Source: Cyanoderma ruficeps (taxonomy: Eukaryota > Chordata > Aves > Passeriformes > Timaliidae). From it: DNA of 64,000 nt. Each line of letters begins with the position of its first letter. The stretch's first letter is position 1. The stretch spans positions 2,783,521-2,847,520 of the forward strand of contig VZDJ01000090.1 of assembly GCA_008694505.1 (NCBI GenBank). Reading direction: 5' to 3'. A model generated the notes under the pieces. That model was not told the origin of the DNA. It did no database searches and worked only from the letters and a program-made list of their open reading frames with translations. Positions 51,725 through 63,000 of the stretch are shown here, one piece after another. A program made the position numbers and the translations under genes.

Positions 51725-51921
51725 AGGGAAGTGCTTGCTGCATGCAACATGAGAGAAGGCAGAGAAATCCAGCATACCTACGTGTGCTGGCACAGTCAGC
51801 TCGGGCCGTGCAGAATGCTCCAGCACAGAACGGCACTTTCACCAGCCATGAAAACAATCATCCCTAAGTAACGTGGGAAATGCAGTAAAACTCATCATTA
51901 TTCTTAACTTTCAAGAATCCA

Positions 51922-51927
51922 ATTAAA
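51922..51927 (+). terminator. HGD: Probable HGD poly(A) signal (ATTAAA)
   Basis: ATTAAA lies about 200 bases after the HGD stop and is followed by a T/G-containing stretch. It is the first canonical or common variant signal downstream of the stop. Confidence 0.55.
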
Positions 51928-53929
51928 GCTTTCCTGGTGACATGTTGAAGCTGAAGTACTTGCGTGGCTCTTCTCACATGTAACTGGACATGAGATGACA
52001 GCTAGATACCTGTTCACAGGGCCTCCTGAAAATACAAGCCCTTTCCCAGGGAGAAGCTAGGGACTGACAAAGCATTGTATGCTGTTTGTATGGGAAGAGC
52101 TTTATGAACAGAGCTGAAGGCTCTACCAGGCCTAAGCCCACTATCACAGCAAGCCACTTCAACCTACTCATCCATGAAGGGCTGCCAGGGAAAGGCTTGG
52201 TTGTCATAGAGGTAGACCACAAATGAAAAAAGGCTGGAGAATCCAAAGCACTTCACTACTGAGTGAGAGAAAGTTTCACCATCCCGCAGTATTGACTTGT
52301 TTGTCAGCACTTGACAAATTCTCTCCCTAGTTGTGTGCTGAACTGCAGCATAGCAAATGTGAAAGGGTTTCTCTGGCCAGTCTAAGCATTTGTTCCTGGG
52401 AAAGTACCTGGAAAAAAGCTCAACTGCAGACACGATGGGGGACCTCAACATGGATCGGAGTATGCAAGCCTAACTCCCAGCTGGTGAATTCCACAGGGTG
52501 GAGGCAGCAAGCAAAGCCCCAAGTAGATTGGGAACCAAGAGCACAGCCCAGGCACCCTACACTTCAGGCCTGTACTTCAGCACATGCTCACGTGCAAGTT
52601 TCTAAACTTGGTGTCACCAGATCTACATTTCTTGCTTCCCCAGAGAAGCAATTTTCCTCAAGAGAAGGAAATGTAGACACAGTTATCAGTCAGTTACATC
52701 CATCATCAGTTTTAGATTTGCACCAGGTCCTTGGGGAAAAAAAAAGGCATCAGCTTTGAGCAAAGTATTGTAAAATCTACACAGAGACGTTTACTCTAAA
52801 ATAGTCAATTCAGAAAAGGACATTTGGGAGAATCAATTTTCCAGAGATGCTGATTTAATCAGACTGATCCAGGGATAAATGAGGTCTAAATGTTTCACAG
52901 GCAGAGGGGAAGAGCTTGTTTTCTGTTTGGGACCTAAATTATCGTCCAGTGACCTACAAGCTTGAATTTCTCCCATACAGACACATCCCCAAAGCATATA
53001 TGGGTGGTAACACATCAGTCAAGGGTAAAATTCCACAAGGCACACTCACTTTCCTACCTCCACCCTAGATATCTGAAGGGAAACTTCCCTTTTCTTCCTC
53101 ACTACAACCAGCACCACTGCCTCAAACACCAACCCCACTTCCAGCAGCACGGCATGCTCATTCCTAGCAAAGAAACAGTTTGGAGAGTTCTGGAAATAAC
53201 AAGAGAGAAAAGTAGGGCAACCTTTCCCCAAGCACCATGCTCAAATCTGCAGGGATGTAGCATCAGAGACTCAGGGCTGGAAAGGGCTGGGCTGTGGCAG
53301 CTGCCACGAGCATCAATCCAAGGTTGGCCTAAAAGACCAGAGGCGCTGTGCTCATCCACAACCCGTCCTGAAGCATTTGCTCAGCTGGCCTGAAACAAAT
53401 ACAGCTGCAAGGGAGAATTTACATGTGTGGCAACTCAAGTTCCAATTAGCTGAGGAAATGGGTCCTGGGAGATCAAATTAGTTTGTGGCAGCAAGAATAG
53501 CTAATTTAGCATGCTCAGACAAGCAATTATTTCTTTCCCTAAATACCACTCTCTCCATGCACTGATGCCTCTCTGCACTGATCCACAGCCCTATCTTGTA
53601 ATATCATTTGTGACAGTCTTTTAGGAGCTATTCTTCAGAGAATAATACGGGTTTGCTTTAGTTAAACTAGCAGAACAAGCTGCAGAAACTGGTGCAAAAG
53701 GGTTGAAGGAAGCACATATGGGATTGCAAAACCAGGGCTCTGGTTAGTCCAGATTCTGTACACAGCATTAGTACCAGGCTCCACACAGCCTGAATGTTTC
53801 ATGGCCCACACAGGAAGAGTTACAATAGGAAACACTTTAAAAGATATTAAAACCCCCCCAAAACAACAAAAAAACCCCACTATAAAAAAAAACCCAAAAC
53901 CTCAGAAAGAGTGATTTTACTGTGACAGT

Positions 53930-54095
53930 ATAGGCACAGGTTGCCCAGGGAAGTTGTAGAGTCTTAATCTCCAGAGAGACTCAAAAGCCACCTGTACATA
54001 TGTGGTCCTAAATAACCCACTTTAGATGGTCCTACTTGAGCAGAGGGACCTCCAGAGGTCCCTTCCAACCTCAGCCACTTTGTGATTATGTGGAA
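53930..54095 (+). mobile_element. CR1 LINE 3' fragment
   Basis: CACAGGTTGCCCAGGGAAGT, then CTCCAGAGAGACTCAAAAGCC, and GGACCTCCAGAGGTCCCTTC followed by CCAACCTCAGCCACTTTGTGA form the order of a sense CR1 3' end. Confidence 0.85.
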
Positions 54096-54544
54096 AAGCT
54101 CATCCACTCACTCTGCTGGAGAGTGACTGCAAATGGCCCATATTTACATCTTCATCATGCAGGAAAAGAAAGGATGCAGGAGACCTGTTTTTGCTGACTT
54201 CACATTGGCTGCTTTCCAGCAGGCAAAGGGAAGTTTTCAACTATTGTATCAGACTGAGCTCCTGGCATGAACCTCACCGCCTGGGAAGAAACCACTCCCA
54301 TAGTCTCTGAAGAATGAGGGTTGTTTGGATCATGATGGCACCTACAGGCCACGTAAAAATTCAAGTATGGGTCAAAAATCTTATCTTTGCACTCACATCT
54401 CAGTACATTGGCAGTAACAATTCCAGAGTCCCCTATACCAGTTGACCTGGGCAGGAAAAACTTGTGTTCTTATAAGAATAATCAGAAAAGGCATCTTTGC
54501 AGGCATAAGATTCAGTTATGCTTGGTGATTTTTTGGGGGGTTTT

Positions 54545-54620
54545 TTTGGGTGGTTTTTTTGTTGTTGTTGTTGTTGTTNNNTGTTGTTGTTGTTTTGTTT
54601 TGTTTTTGGGGTTTTTTTTT
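54545..54620 (+). repeat. GTT microsatellite and T-rich tract with 3-base gap
   Basis: GTT/TTG units flank NNN at 54579-54581. The gap sits inside the array, so its true length is unknown. Confidence 0.9.
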
Positions 54621-55248
54621 TGGAACACAGCCTTACAGGGAATGAATTCCCCTATACTACAAGAGAGTGTCAAAGTAAAAATCCTTATCTTACACTTCTT
54701 GTCTCTCATTCACAGAAACCACAGAATTTTTGAAAATTCTAGTTACACACAGCATGACAACAGTCAGCTCACTATTTCCAAATCTGGTACTAATAAAAAA
54801 ATAGAAGTTTATTGCAATAAACAAACACCTGGTTTAGGCCTATAGTTCATTAGGGAAAAGAAAAATTAACTCCATTTATTGAGAGCAGACAGGCAGACTC
54901 CTAAGTTCTTAAAAATGTATCATAGAACTTGCCTATTATCCAGTTAGGGCAAACCACACAGCCAAAGTAACACCAAGAAGAAACATCTGGAAGGCAAGCA
55001 GTAGTTCCTTTAGGAAACTGCTTTGGTCTTGCTTAGCATTTTAACCTGCTAGTAATTTTAAACTTCAGCCTTCTTGGACAGCAGCAATTTCCACGGTTTA
55101 AAAGGATCCTCTGTATGTACACCAAAAGAGTACAATGGCTGAGTTCCAGACACCCTCTCTGTATCCATCTGGTTTAGATATAAAGATCCCACATTTTTGC
55201 ACTTCCCGTGACTTTTAAAGATGCAAGACAACCAAGAAGCAATTAAGA

Positions 55249-55254
55249 TTTATT
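55249..55254 (-). terminator. NDUFB4: NDUFB4 poly(A) signal (AATAAA)
   Basis: A canonical AATAAA on the minus strand lies about 80 bases beyond the NDUFB4 stop at 55335-55333, giving a short 3' UTR. Confidence 0.75.
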
Positions 55255-55332
55255 CTTGTGACAGAGAAACGTCACCACATAACACATCTTATTTAATTTA
55301 TATCCCAGGAACATCACTGCAATGCCAGGAAC

Positions 55333-57556
55333 TTAGCAGAACACACTGAGCGGTGGTCGCTTGTATTTACCTTCCTGGATCTGCTTCTCTTTACGATCCT
55401 GTGGAAGAAAGGGAACACTTATCATTATCCTATTACAGAAGGACCTTCAAGCAGCCTGGGATAACAGAACAGCAGTTCTAGTATTTCAGCACAGATTACA
55501 TGAAGGTAGCACCACATAGGATTTTAAGGGTCTTTTCCACCCTGAATGATTCTATGAGCACAAGCTGTTTAAAAGTAAAAGAACACAAGGCACTTCAGCT
55601 TCACCTACTAAAGACCTGCTCAGACTGACCTCACTTCTAGGTACTCTCACAGGGCAGCAGAGACCTCTTCCTGTAAGGCATTTTTCACCTCGTTGTGTCT
55701 CATTATTTGTACCTTAGTTTCTACCTCCTCCTTCTGGCTGAATAATCCAGCTTAGAGATCTAATTTTGAAGAAACTTCTTAATAACTTGCCTAGAACTGC
55801 CTGAGCTCACTTTTTACCCATCTGCACCTCACTCTGCAGTCATGTACCTTTCTGGCAGGCACCATTACAGTTACACAGGCACTGCAGATAATGGCCAGAT
55901 TCCTTCTGCTGGATAAAACCAGAAGATTTGCTCAAAACCTGGTAACTTATCTCTTCCTTTCCCAGACACACAGCAAACATTCCTAAGAGAAAAGACTATG
56001 ACTATGGTGCCTTATGTACTACCAGGACCAGAAGAAAAATCCCCAAACATCACTAAAGAAACTGCAATAAAGGAAAGTGGATTATCCTGGACACTAATTA
56101 AAGACTTCAGCATGGCAAAATACTGCAGAGGTACTGAAGTCTCAAGAACATTTGCATCAACATGCTAAGCATGTTTCCTAAAACCTGAATTTTCAATTCA
56201 CCCTAGCAAACAACTACTCCCTACAAATATTCTATTAATTTATGTTAGTGCTTCATGGTTTATGACTTGATCTAAAATGCTACTTCTGAGCAAAAGAGGG
56301 AAATAAAAGTGTTTTACAACAGCCACAAATTTTCTACTAAAAACAGCCACTGTGTGCCTGTTAGCATTTTTTTAATGTATGTATATAGCTGAATCTTTTC
56401 ATAACGATCTACCGTTGCTCAGATTCTGACACTCATAGATTAGGAATTAGAATGGAAGCAAGATAAACCTTCCAAAATATTAAAACGTCCAGCTGAGATC
56501 AGACACTACAATTAGCATAATTACTCCTCCCCATTTGCTTTGCTAAATTAGAGAAATGGTCAAGCAATTGCACAGAGATATTGCTAAGTCTGTCATCCAT
56601 AAGCTTCCCGTGTACTTTAAGTTCAAAAAGCACAGTTAATACACGTCAACTGCTGAAAATAAGAGTAATTTAGGACTAATTTTCACTCAGTGCTTCACAA
56701 GCTTTGTGACTGCAAAACAGCCTGATCAGGCAAACTGTGACTGGCCATACCTCCAAGGGTACAATAAAGGGCTCTCAGAAAAACAAGACTCTGCAACCAG
56801 TAACAAGCTTTGAGACAGCAGCCTCGCTGTCAGCCTTTCTTCCTTCACCACTTTAATGGTATTAATCATTCTTAGGTGTATGAGGATCCCAAAAAGCGAG
56901 ACTCCCAGCAGATCTACATTTTGCAAGCTGGTGTTTGTGTTCACTGATGTTCAGAGCTGTCGGCCGACTTACCCTGTCAGCTTTTAGGACAAACATCCAG
57001 AAGAGGAGGGGGGCTAACCCATAAACAGCTCCTAGAAAGGACGTCCTGAGCGTCGGGCGGAAAGTCGGGTACACGTTCTGCGCCTTCGCGTAGGCCCAGC
57101 GGATCAAGGCGGGATTTTCCTGGGGTGCAAAGAGAACGGCGGTGAGGCCCGCGGGGCCCTGCAGTGCCCCTCCACCCGGGGACAGAGGACAAGGCACACC
57201 GGGAAGGGCACCAAGGTCACGGGGAGGGCGGGCAGCGTCCCGCCGGCACGGCCGCGGCCCCAAGCACGGCCGCTGGCGCGGGCCCCGCTCCCGGTGAGGC
57301 GGAGGAGCCCCGCGCTTCCCCCGCCGCCCCCTCGCCCCTCTCCGTCCCCACTCACGATGACGGCGGGCGGGCTGGGGTTGTTGAGCTGCAGCAGGTACTG
57401 CCGCTTGAGCCGGGAGCGGATCGCCAGGCGCTCGGCCTCGGCGCGGCGCTTCTCCAGCGATGGGTCGAAGGTGTCGGGGTCGAGCTCGGCGGGCAGCGAG
57501 ACGTAGCGGGTCGGCCTGTACAGCTTGGCCGGCGACGGAGGCGGTGCCGACGCCAT
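55333..57556 (-). CDS. NDUFB4: NADH dehydrogenase 1 beta subcomplex subunit 4, complete, three exons
   Basis: NDUFB4 (B15) is an accessory membrane-arm subunit of mitochondrial complex I; it structures the arm and is not catalytic. Exons on the minus strand are 57556-57356, 57119-56973 and 55398-55333. They encode 67, 49 and 21 codons, 137 residues plus TAA, against 129 in human. Family landmarks are LDPDTFDPSLEKRRAEAERL (residues 25-44), ENPALIRWAYAKAQNVYPTF (68-87) and a single membrane helix at about 95-112, followed by DRDRKEKQIQEGK. Exon junctions are GTGAGT/CCCCAG and GTAAGT/CCACAG, both in phase 0. The last dozen residues differ from mammals, so the C-terminus is the least certain part. 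The start lies in a strong context inside a YY1-like motif. It has its own CpG island and converges on HGD. Confidence 0.93.
55399..56972 (-). other. NDUFB4: NDUFB4 intron 2
   Basis: A 1.6 kb intron holding the CR1 tail noted at 55510-55558 and otherwise AT-rich unremarkable sequence. Confidence 0.8.
55510..55558 (+). mobile_element. CR1 3' terminus in NDUFB4 intron 2
   Basis: ATTTTAAGGGTCTTTTCCAC then CCTGAATGATTCTATGA is the CR1 tail; only about 50 bases are recognisable. Confidence 0.7.
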
Positions 57557-57650
57557 CTTGGAGAGCCGGCCCTGCCGCCCGCGGGGGGCGGTGGCGGCTC
57601 CGCCCCCGCCGCGCCCTCAGCGGGAGCAGCGACTCCCCTCGCAGACCTGG
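57040..57650. promoter_or_regulatory. NDUFB4: NDUFB4 CpG-island promoter with YY1-like start site
   Basis: GC- and CpG-rich sequence covers exon 2's start, intron 1 (57120-57355), exon 1 and the upstream flank. On the minus strand CCAAGATGGCG spans the start codon at 57556-57554, a YY1-type motif as at RABL3. No TATA box seen. The island stops abruptly where CR1 sequence begins near 57690. Confidence 0.75.
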
Positions 57651-57689
57651 AGTGACGGAACGGTGTGGGATGAAGGGATGGTGAAGCTC

Positions 57690-58470
57690 GTCCTGTTCCA
57701 ATCCCGCTGCCATGGGCAGGGACAGTTTCCACTAGACCAGGTTTATCAGAGCCCCATTCAGCCTGGCCTTGAATGCCTCCAAGGGATGGGGCATCCACAT
57801 CTTCTCTGAGGAACCTGTGCCAATGGCTTACCACACTCAGGGTAAAGGATTATTTTTCGTGATATCTAACCTAAACCCACTCTTTCGGTTTGAACCCATT
57901 CCCCCTCCTCCTGTCACTACGTTGTCTTATAAATAACCTTTCCCCATCTTTGCTGTGAGTTCCCTTCAGATCCTGGAAGACAACAATTAGGTCACCTCGA
58001 AGCCTTTTCTTTCCCAGGCTGAAAAAAACCATTTCTCTCAGCCTTTCCTGGTGGGAGAGGTACTCCATCCCTGTGATGATCTTGTTTGCCTTCTCTGGAC
58101 TCGCTCCAACAGATCCACGTCCTTGCTGTGCTGCGGTCTCCAGAGCTGGATGCAGTGTTCCTTTCCGGTGGGGTCTTGCAGAGCAGAGGGGCAGAATTCC
58201 CTCCCTTGCCCTGTTTTGGATGCAACCCAGGACACGTTTGGCATTTTGGGCTGTGAGTGCCTGTGGCCAGAGCATGTCCAGCCTCTCATCCACCAGCACC
58301 CCCAAGTCCTTCTGGTCAGAGCTGCTCTCCATCTGTTCATCCCCCAGCCTGTGTTGATATCAGGGTTGTCCCAACCCAGGTCCAGCATCTTGCACTTGGT
58401 CTTGTTAAATCTCATGAGATTCCCAGATGCCCACTTCTCCAGCCTGTCTTGGCCTTACCTGGCCTCACCT
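57690..58470 (-). mobile_element. CR1 LINE fragment, end of ORF2 and 3' UTR
   Basis: Minus-strand frames show the CR1 ORF2 C-terminus in pieces, including [12 protein letters not shown] and LGKKRLRGDLIVVFQDLKG, split by frameshifts. The 3' part contains the reverse of CTGCCATGGGCAGGGACA and CTAGACCAGGTTTATCAGA, typical of the CR1 tail. It begins about 130 bases upstream of the NDUFB4 start codon. Confidence 0.93.
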
Positions 58471-58727
58471 GCTGTGGCTCAGGGCATGTCAGGAGAAGGT
58501 TTTGGTCTCACAATAACAACAGTCCCAGCAGGTCAATTTTTCCTGTCCCCTGCAATGAAGATGGGCCCTCAGGATCAGCCACAGGTCAGGAGTGTTGACC
58601 TCTTTGAGTCTGCTGGGACAAAGGGGTGCCATTGCTGTGGGAGTGATTGTTGCCCTTTTGAACAGTATTTCTGTGTTTTAGAAAGTGTAGTTAATGTATG
58701 CCAAACTGCTGAAAAGAAGTCTCTTAA

Positions 58728-59080
58728 AATTACAGGATCACAGAATATTCTGTGTTGGAAGTGACCCACAAGGATCATTGAGTCCAACTTAGCCCTGCAC
58801 AGAATCATCCCCAAGAATTACACCATGTGCCTGAGAGCATTAGAGCATTGTCCCAACACTTTGTGAATTCTGTCAGGATTGATGCTGTGACCACTTCCCT
58901 GGGGAGCCTGTTCCAGTGCCCAACCACGCTCTGGGTGAAGAATCTTTTCCTAATATCCAACCTAAACCTCCCCATGCTCAACTTTAGGCCATTCCCTCAG
59001 GCCCTGTTACTGTTCACCAGAGAGAAGAGGACGGTACCTGTCCCTTTACCTCCCCTCACCAGGGAGGACTGCAATTAATT
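58728..59080 (-). mobile_element. CR1 LINE fragment, 3' region
   Basis: Begins with ATCACAGAATATTCTGTGTTG, the reversed CR1 end, and continues with GTGACCACTTCCCTGGGGAG, CCTGTTCCAGTGCCCAACCA and ATATCCAACCTAAACCTCCC. It is a separate insertion from the copy at 57690-58470 because the 3' end recurs. Confidence 0.92.
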
Positions 59081-59439
59081 TACACTGTCAGTGCTGCAGG
59101 GAGCTTTTTTATAGCTGTGCTTGAACATTAATTCATTTTTGAACTGAATAAAAAATCCCTACATCTGAACAGTATTCCATGGTACACAAAAGATATGTTG
59201 CAGGCAGATCGGTATTTACAAAACCCCACAGTTACGGACTTTCAGCTTCAAATTGTCCCTTTGATTCTTTAACCAAGACTGAGCTGACTGGACAAGCTGC
59301 CAGGTAACCTCCAGGATTCTCAAGAGGCGACTCGCCACCCTGACAGACATTATTGACAGGTTCAGGAATCTGTCAATCTGTCAGGAAACTGCTTGGTGAA
59401 CACTGGGCAAAGAAAACCGGGGTTTGACCTTGCACTGCC

Positions 59440-60050
59440 TTTGTCCAGCATGTTTCCAGATGGCCAAGAAGGCCAATGGCATCCTGGCCTGGATCAGCAA
59501 TGGTGTGGCCAGCAGGAGCAGGGCAGGGATTGTCCCCCTGCACTGGGCACTGGTGAGGACACACCTTGATAACTGTGAACAGTTCTGGGGCCCTCTCTAC
59601 AAGAAAGACATTGAGGTGCTGGAGCATGTCCAGAGAAGGGCAGTGGGGCTGGTGGAGGGTCTGGAGCACAAGTCCTGTGAGGAGCAGCTGGGGTTGTTTA
59701 GCCTGGAGAAAAGGAGGCTCAGGGGAGACCTTATTGCTCTCAACAACTGTCTGAAAGGAGGCTGTAGCCAGATGTGGAGTTGGTCTCTGGTCCCATAAAA
59801 CAAGTGGTTGGACAAGAGAAAATGGCCTCATGCCAGGGGAGGTTTAGATTAGATATTAAGAAAACTTTTTTCACTGAAAGGATTATCCAGCACTGGAACA
59901 GGCTGCTCTAGGAAGTGCTACAGTCACCTTCTCTGTAGATGTTCAAAAGACATGGCATGTGGGGATGCTGTTTAGTGATAGATTTGGCAGTACTGGCTTA
60001 ATTGTTTGACATGATGATCTTAGAGTTATTTTGCAACCTTAATGAGTCTT
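59440..60050 (+). mobile_element. CR1 LINE fragment, ORF2 end and 3' region
   Basis: The plus-strand frame at 59424-59798 reads [20 protein letters not shown], then [20 protein letters not shown] and [14 protein letters not shown], the conserved C-terminal part of CR1 ORF2. The 3' UTR follows (AGGTTTAGATTAGATATTAAG). It is opposite in direction to the two copies on its left. Confidence 0.93.
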
Positions 60051-63000
60051 TAGCTTTTGCTTGAAGAAGTTTTTATCTTGTTGGTATTAAGAACTTTGGT
60101 CTCCAGTGATGTAAAGAAATATATGCAAGTTGTCTTTCTGGAAACAAAGTAGCCAGTAAACAAGTTACTGTTGTGTTTTCTTCTTCCCATATACAAAACA
60201 GTCATAGTTATGCTGATTGGGACCCAGTAAATTAATATAGGCTGTGCATATATAGTTATGGCCTGATTTACATCGTGGTAACTGCAGACTCAGGTAATGT
60301 TGGATGAGGGATTACAGTTCCCTCCTAAGTATACACAAAATAATACTGCTGACTCTATTTAAGATGCTGTGCTTTGGCACTGCAATAATAGAGCAAAAGC
60401 TCTTCCTCGCATCCTACCTTTTCACACTTTTTCCTGAGCACTTGGAAAATAAGTGACCTCCTTTTGGTCTGAACAGCTAATTAGGAGTTGTGACTTGCTT
60501 TCAGCAGGATGAAATACAAGTTGGATGTTTCTGCAGTTTGTGAACCCCAACCACAGCACACAGCATTAGGTACATTTCCCTCTCTCGAGTACAAGCCTAC
60601 AGTCCTCTCAGAAATCTCTCCAGCTTTTCGACCCTCATTTTCTTCACATGTGTGTCTGCAAATCCAAGTGAAAAGCAAGCTGCATTGCTCACAGTCAGCT
60701 CCCAGGGAAGTACTTGTATGCCCTGTTGCTTTTCCTACCAGAGGTTTCAGCTTGAGTCAGTGGCTCCTACAGCATGGAAAAATATACTCCCTTTACTTCC
60801 CCTTTTGTGACCACTGGATTTAGTGAGCTCTGTGTCTCCAGCTCCACGATCTGTGTCTCTTCACAACTGGCATGTAGAGAGCTGCTTTAGAAGCACAGTA
60901 CCTGTACCAGCAGCACTGCCATGTGGCACTCCTGTGGTACTTTCATCTCTGAGTGTTCCCAAATTCTTGGCAGACTGTGTCTACCAGCCCTGCATGGCTT
61001 GCTGCTTTTAAAGGTGCTCCTCCCTGCTCTCTCTTATTGCTTAATAAAATGACACGTGCAGCCTTGAAGCAGATTGGTTCCTGGCACAAGCAGGAGTGCA
61101 GATTGGATTAGCAAACTGGGAAGGGTTAGCTGCTCTGTGGGAAATGGTAGGGTTTTTTTCCCTCTTTGCTGCAGCACAGAGTGGAACAGAAGACTCCTGT
61201 TCCTGCAGAACTCCCAAAGGACTTCAAAAGAGCCAGATGCTTTTGCCCCAGTCTGCTGACTCCCAAGGCCTGTCTGTAGTGGTGTGTGATGGTTCCTGTG
61301 GGCAGGAGCAGAGATGGTCTTGTGGTGAAGTCACTTGGCAAAGGCATCAGGTTCAGCTCCAAGCCCTGTTGCAGAATCTTTGTGATCTTATCAGTGCAGG
61401 TCCAAGCTGTGTCTTCTCCCTCTCCCCTGAGCTCGTAGCTGTGAGTGTGCATGCTTGGCATGCAAACAGTGTTGGAATTAATTCTTCTGGGAGAAAAACA
61501 GAAGGCACAAAGCAACATTTCCATTAACAATGTAATGTACTGTATTAGAAAACCGAGCAGCCAGCTGCTATGCTGAAAACACCTTTGCATTTCCTCTCTA
61601 ACCACTAACTCATCCTCCTTCCCAAAGGATCCAAATCCTCACAGGGAGTCTTTTCTGAGAGATGGCACTTGTTTCATGAGGTAAGAAAATAACTAAATCC
61701 CTTCCAGAGAAACATTCTCTGACACTGAAGCCTGTGCATTGCAATTTGTTGTTTTCACTCCTCCAGGGGTGAATTTGTGCACTTTCTTTGTTTTGTAACA
61801 GCCTTGTTTCTAACTTTAAAACACATCCTTCAGCAAAAGCCTGAGTCACCAATAGTCAGTGTCTAAACCTTGCATAAAGCAATGCTGGACAAAGACAGAA
61901 ACGCTGCAGACAAAGCACTTGACTGAAATCAGTGATTGCTTTTTCTCCTGCTGACAGGAACTGCTGCTCACAGGGAGAAATGCTGCAGTGACAAACTGTC
62001 CTCCTGTGCAGACCTCCTGCGTCATCTGCTCCTCCTGGGCCACCCTATGGCAGCCTCTGAACAGTCTTGCTGCTACTGCAAACCACCTCTTAAACAAAAG
62101 GTTTTGCAAGAATGAACAAGACCCTTCTTGTGCCTGTTTTGTCAGCCAGGTCTTGAAGCTCTGACTCTCCTCCTGACTGCTGGTGTTGACCTAAGGCAAG
62201 CAGCAGGAATATAAAATAGGCTCAAGTAAGGGTGGAGCCAGTCTCAGTAGGGCAGCACAGGCTTGAATTAGAATATGCTGGTCAAAACCCCACATCCTCA
62301 TGGGGTCACACACCAAAGCTTAACAGGTAAGACCCCAAGTGGTTTTTCTTCTTTTTTATCGGGACTGATGTTTATTGAATGTCCAAGGTTGGCCGTATTC
62401 AGTGAAATTGACAATTCTCCTATGAAAATGCCTTTGAAGTTTACATCATCTGTTTCCTTTGCCATCAGCAGTAATCAAAATGGAAAGAACAGTCAAGAAA
62501 ATTAATCTATGCCCAGAACCCCATGGAGGGCTGGCCTTGACTGACTGCCAGACATCCACCCAGCTGCTTCCTCACTCCTCTCCTTGAAAGGGCTGGAGGA
62601 GAAAATCACATAGAAAATCTCATGGTTTGAAAAAAGTGCCGTTGGTCAGAAAAGCAAAAGCTGCACGTGGAAGCAAAGTAAAAAGAGGAATTCATTCACT
62701 ACAACCCATAAGCAGGCAGATGTCCAGCTATTTTTTGGGAAGCAAGGCTTCAATGGGCATAGCAGTTGCTTGGGAAGACAGACGACATCACCACAAATGT
62801 CCTCCCATCACTCTCCTTCAACTTTTATTTTTAAGGAGGACATGACATGGCATGAGATATCCCTTTGGTTATTTGGGTCAGCTGTCCTATTTATTCTCCC
62901 TCCCAATCTCTTGGCCATCTCCAGCCTACAGACCTTCAAAGTTGTTGGTGGGGTGTTGGAGAGAAAGCCCTGACACTGTGCTAGCACTGCTCAGCACTAC

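Larger units (their letters stand above)
51928..55248. other. Tail-to-tail spacer between HGD and NDUFB4
   Basis: This 3.3 kb separates two convergent genes. It contains a CR1 relic at 53930-54095, A/C-rich low complexity near 53850-53900 and a GTT array with a three-base gap at 54545-54620. No gene found. Confidence 0.7.

Noticed and set aside
56862..57713. 283-codon minus-strand open frame over NDUFB4
   Set aside because: It reads exon 1 in the wrong frame, crosses intron 1 of the GC-rich island and only joins the true frame in exon 2. The spliced three-exon model explains the family match.
57871..58332. 153-codon minus-strand frame as a host gene
   Set aside because: Its sequence is the C-terminal part of a CR1 ORF2, interrupted by frameshifts.
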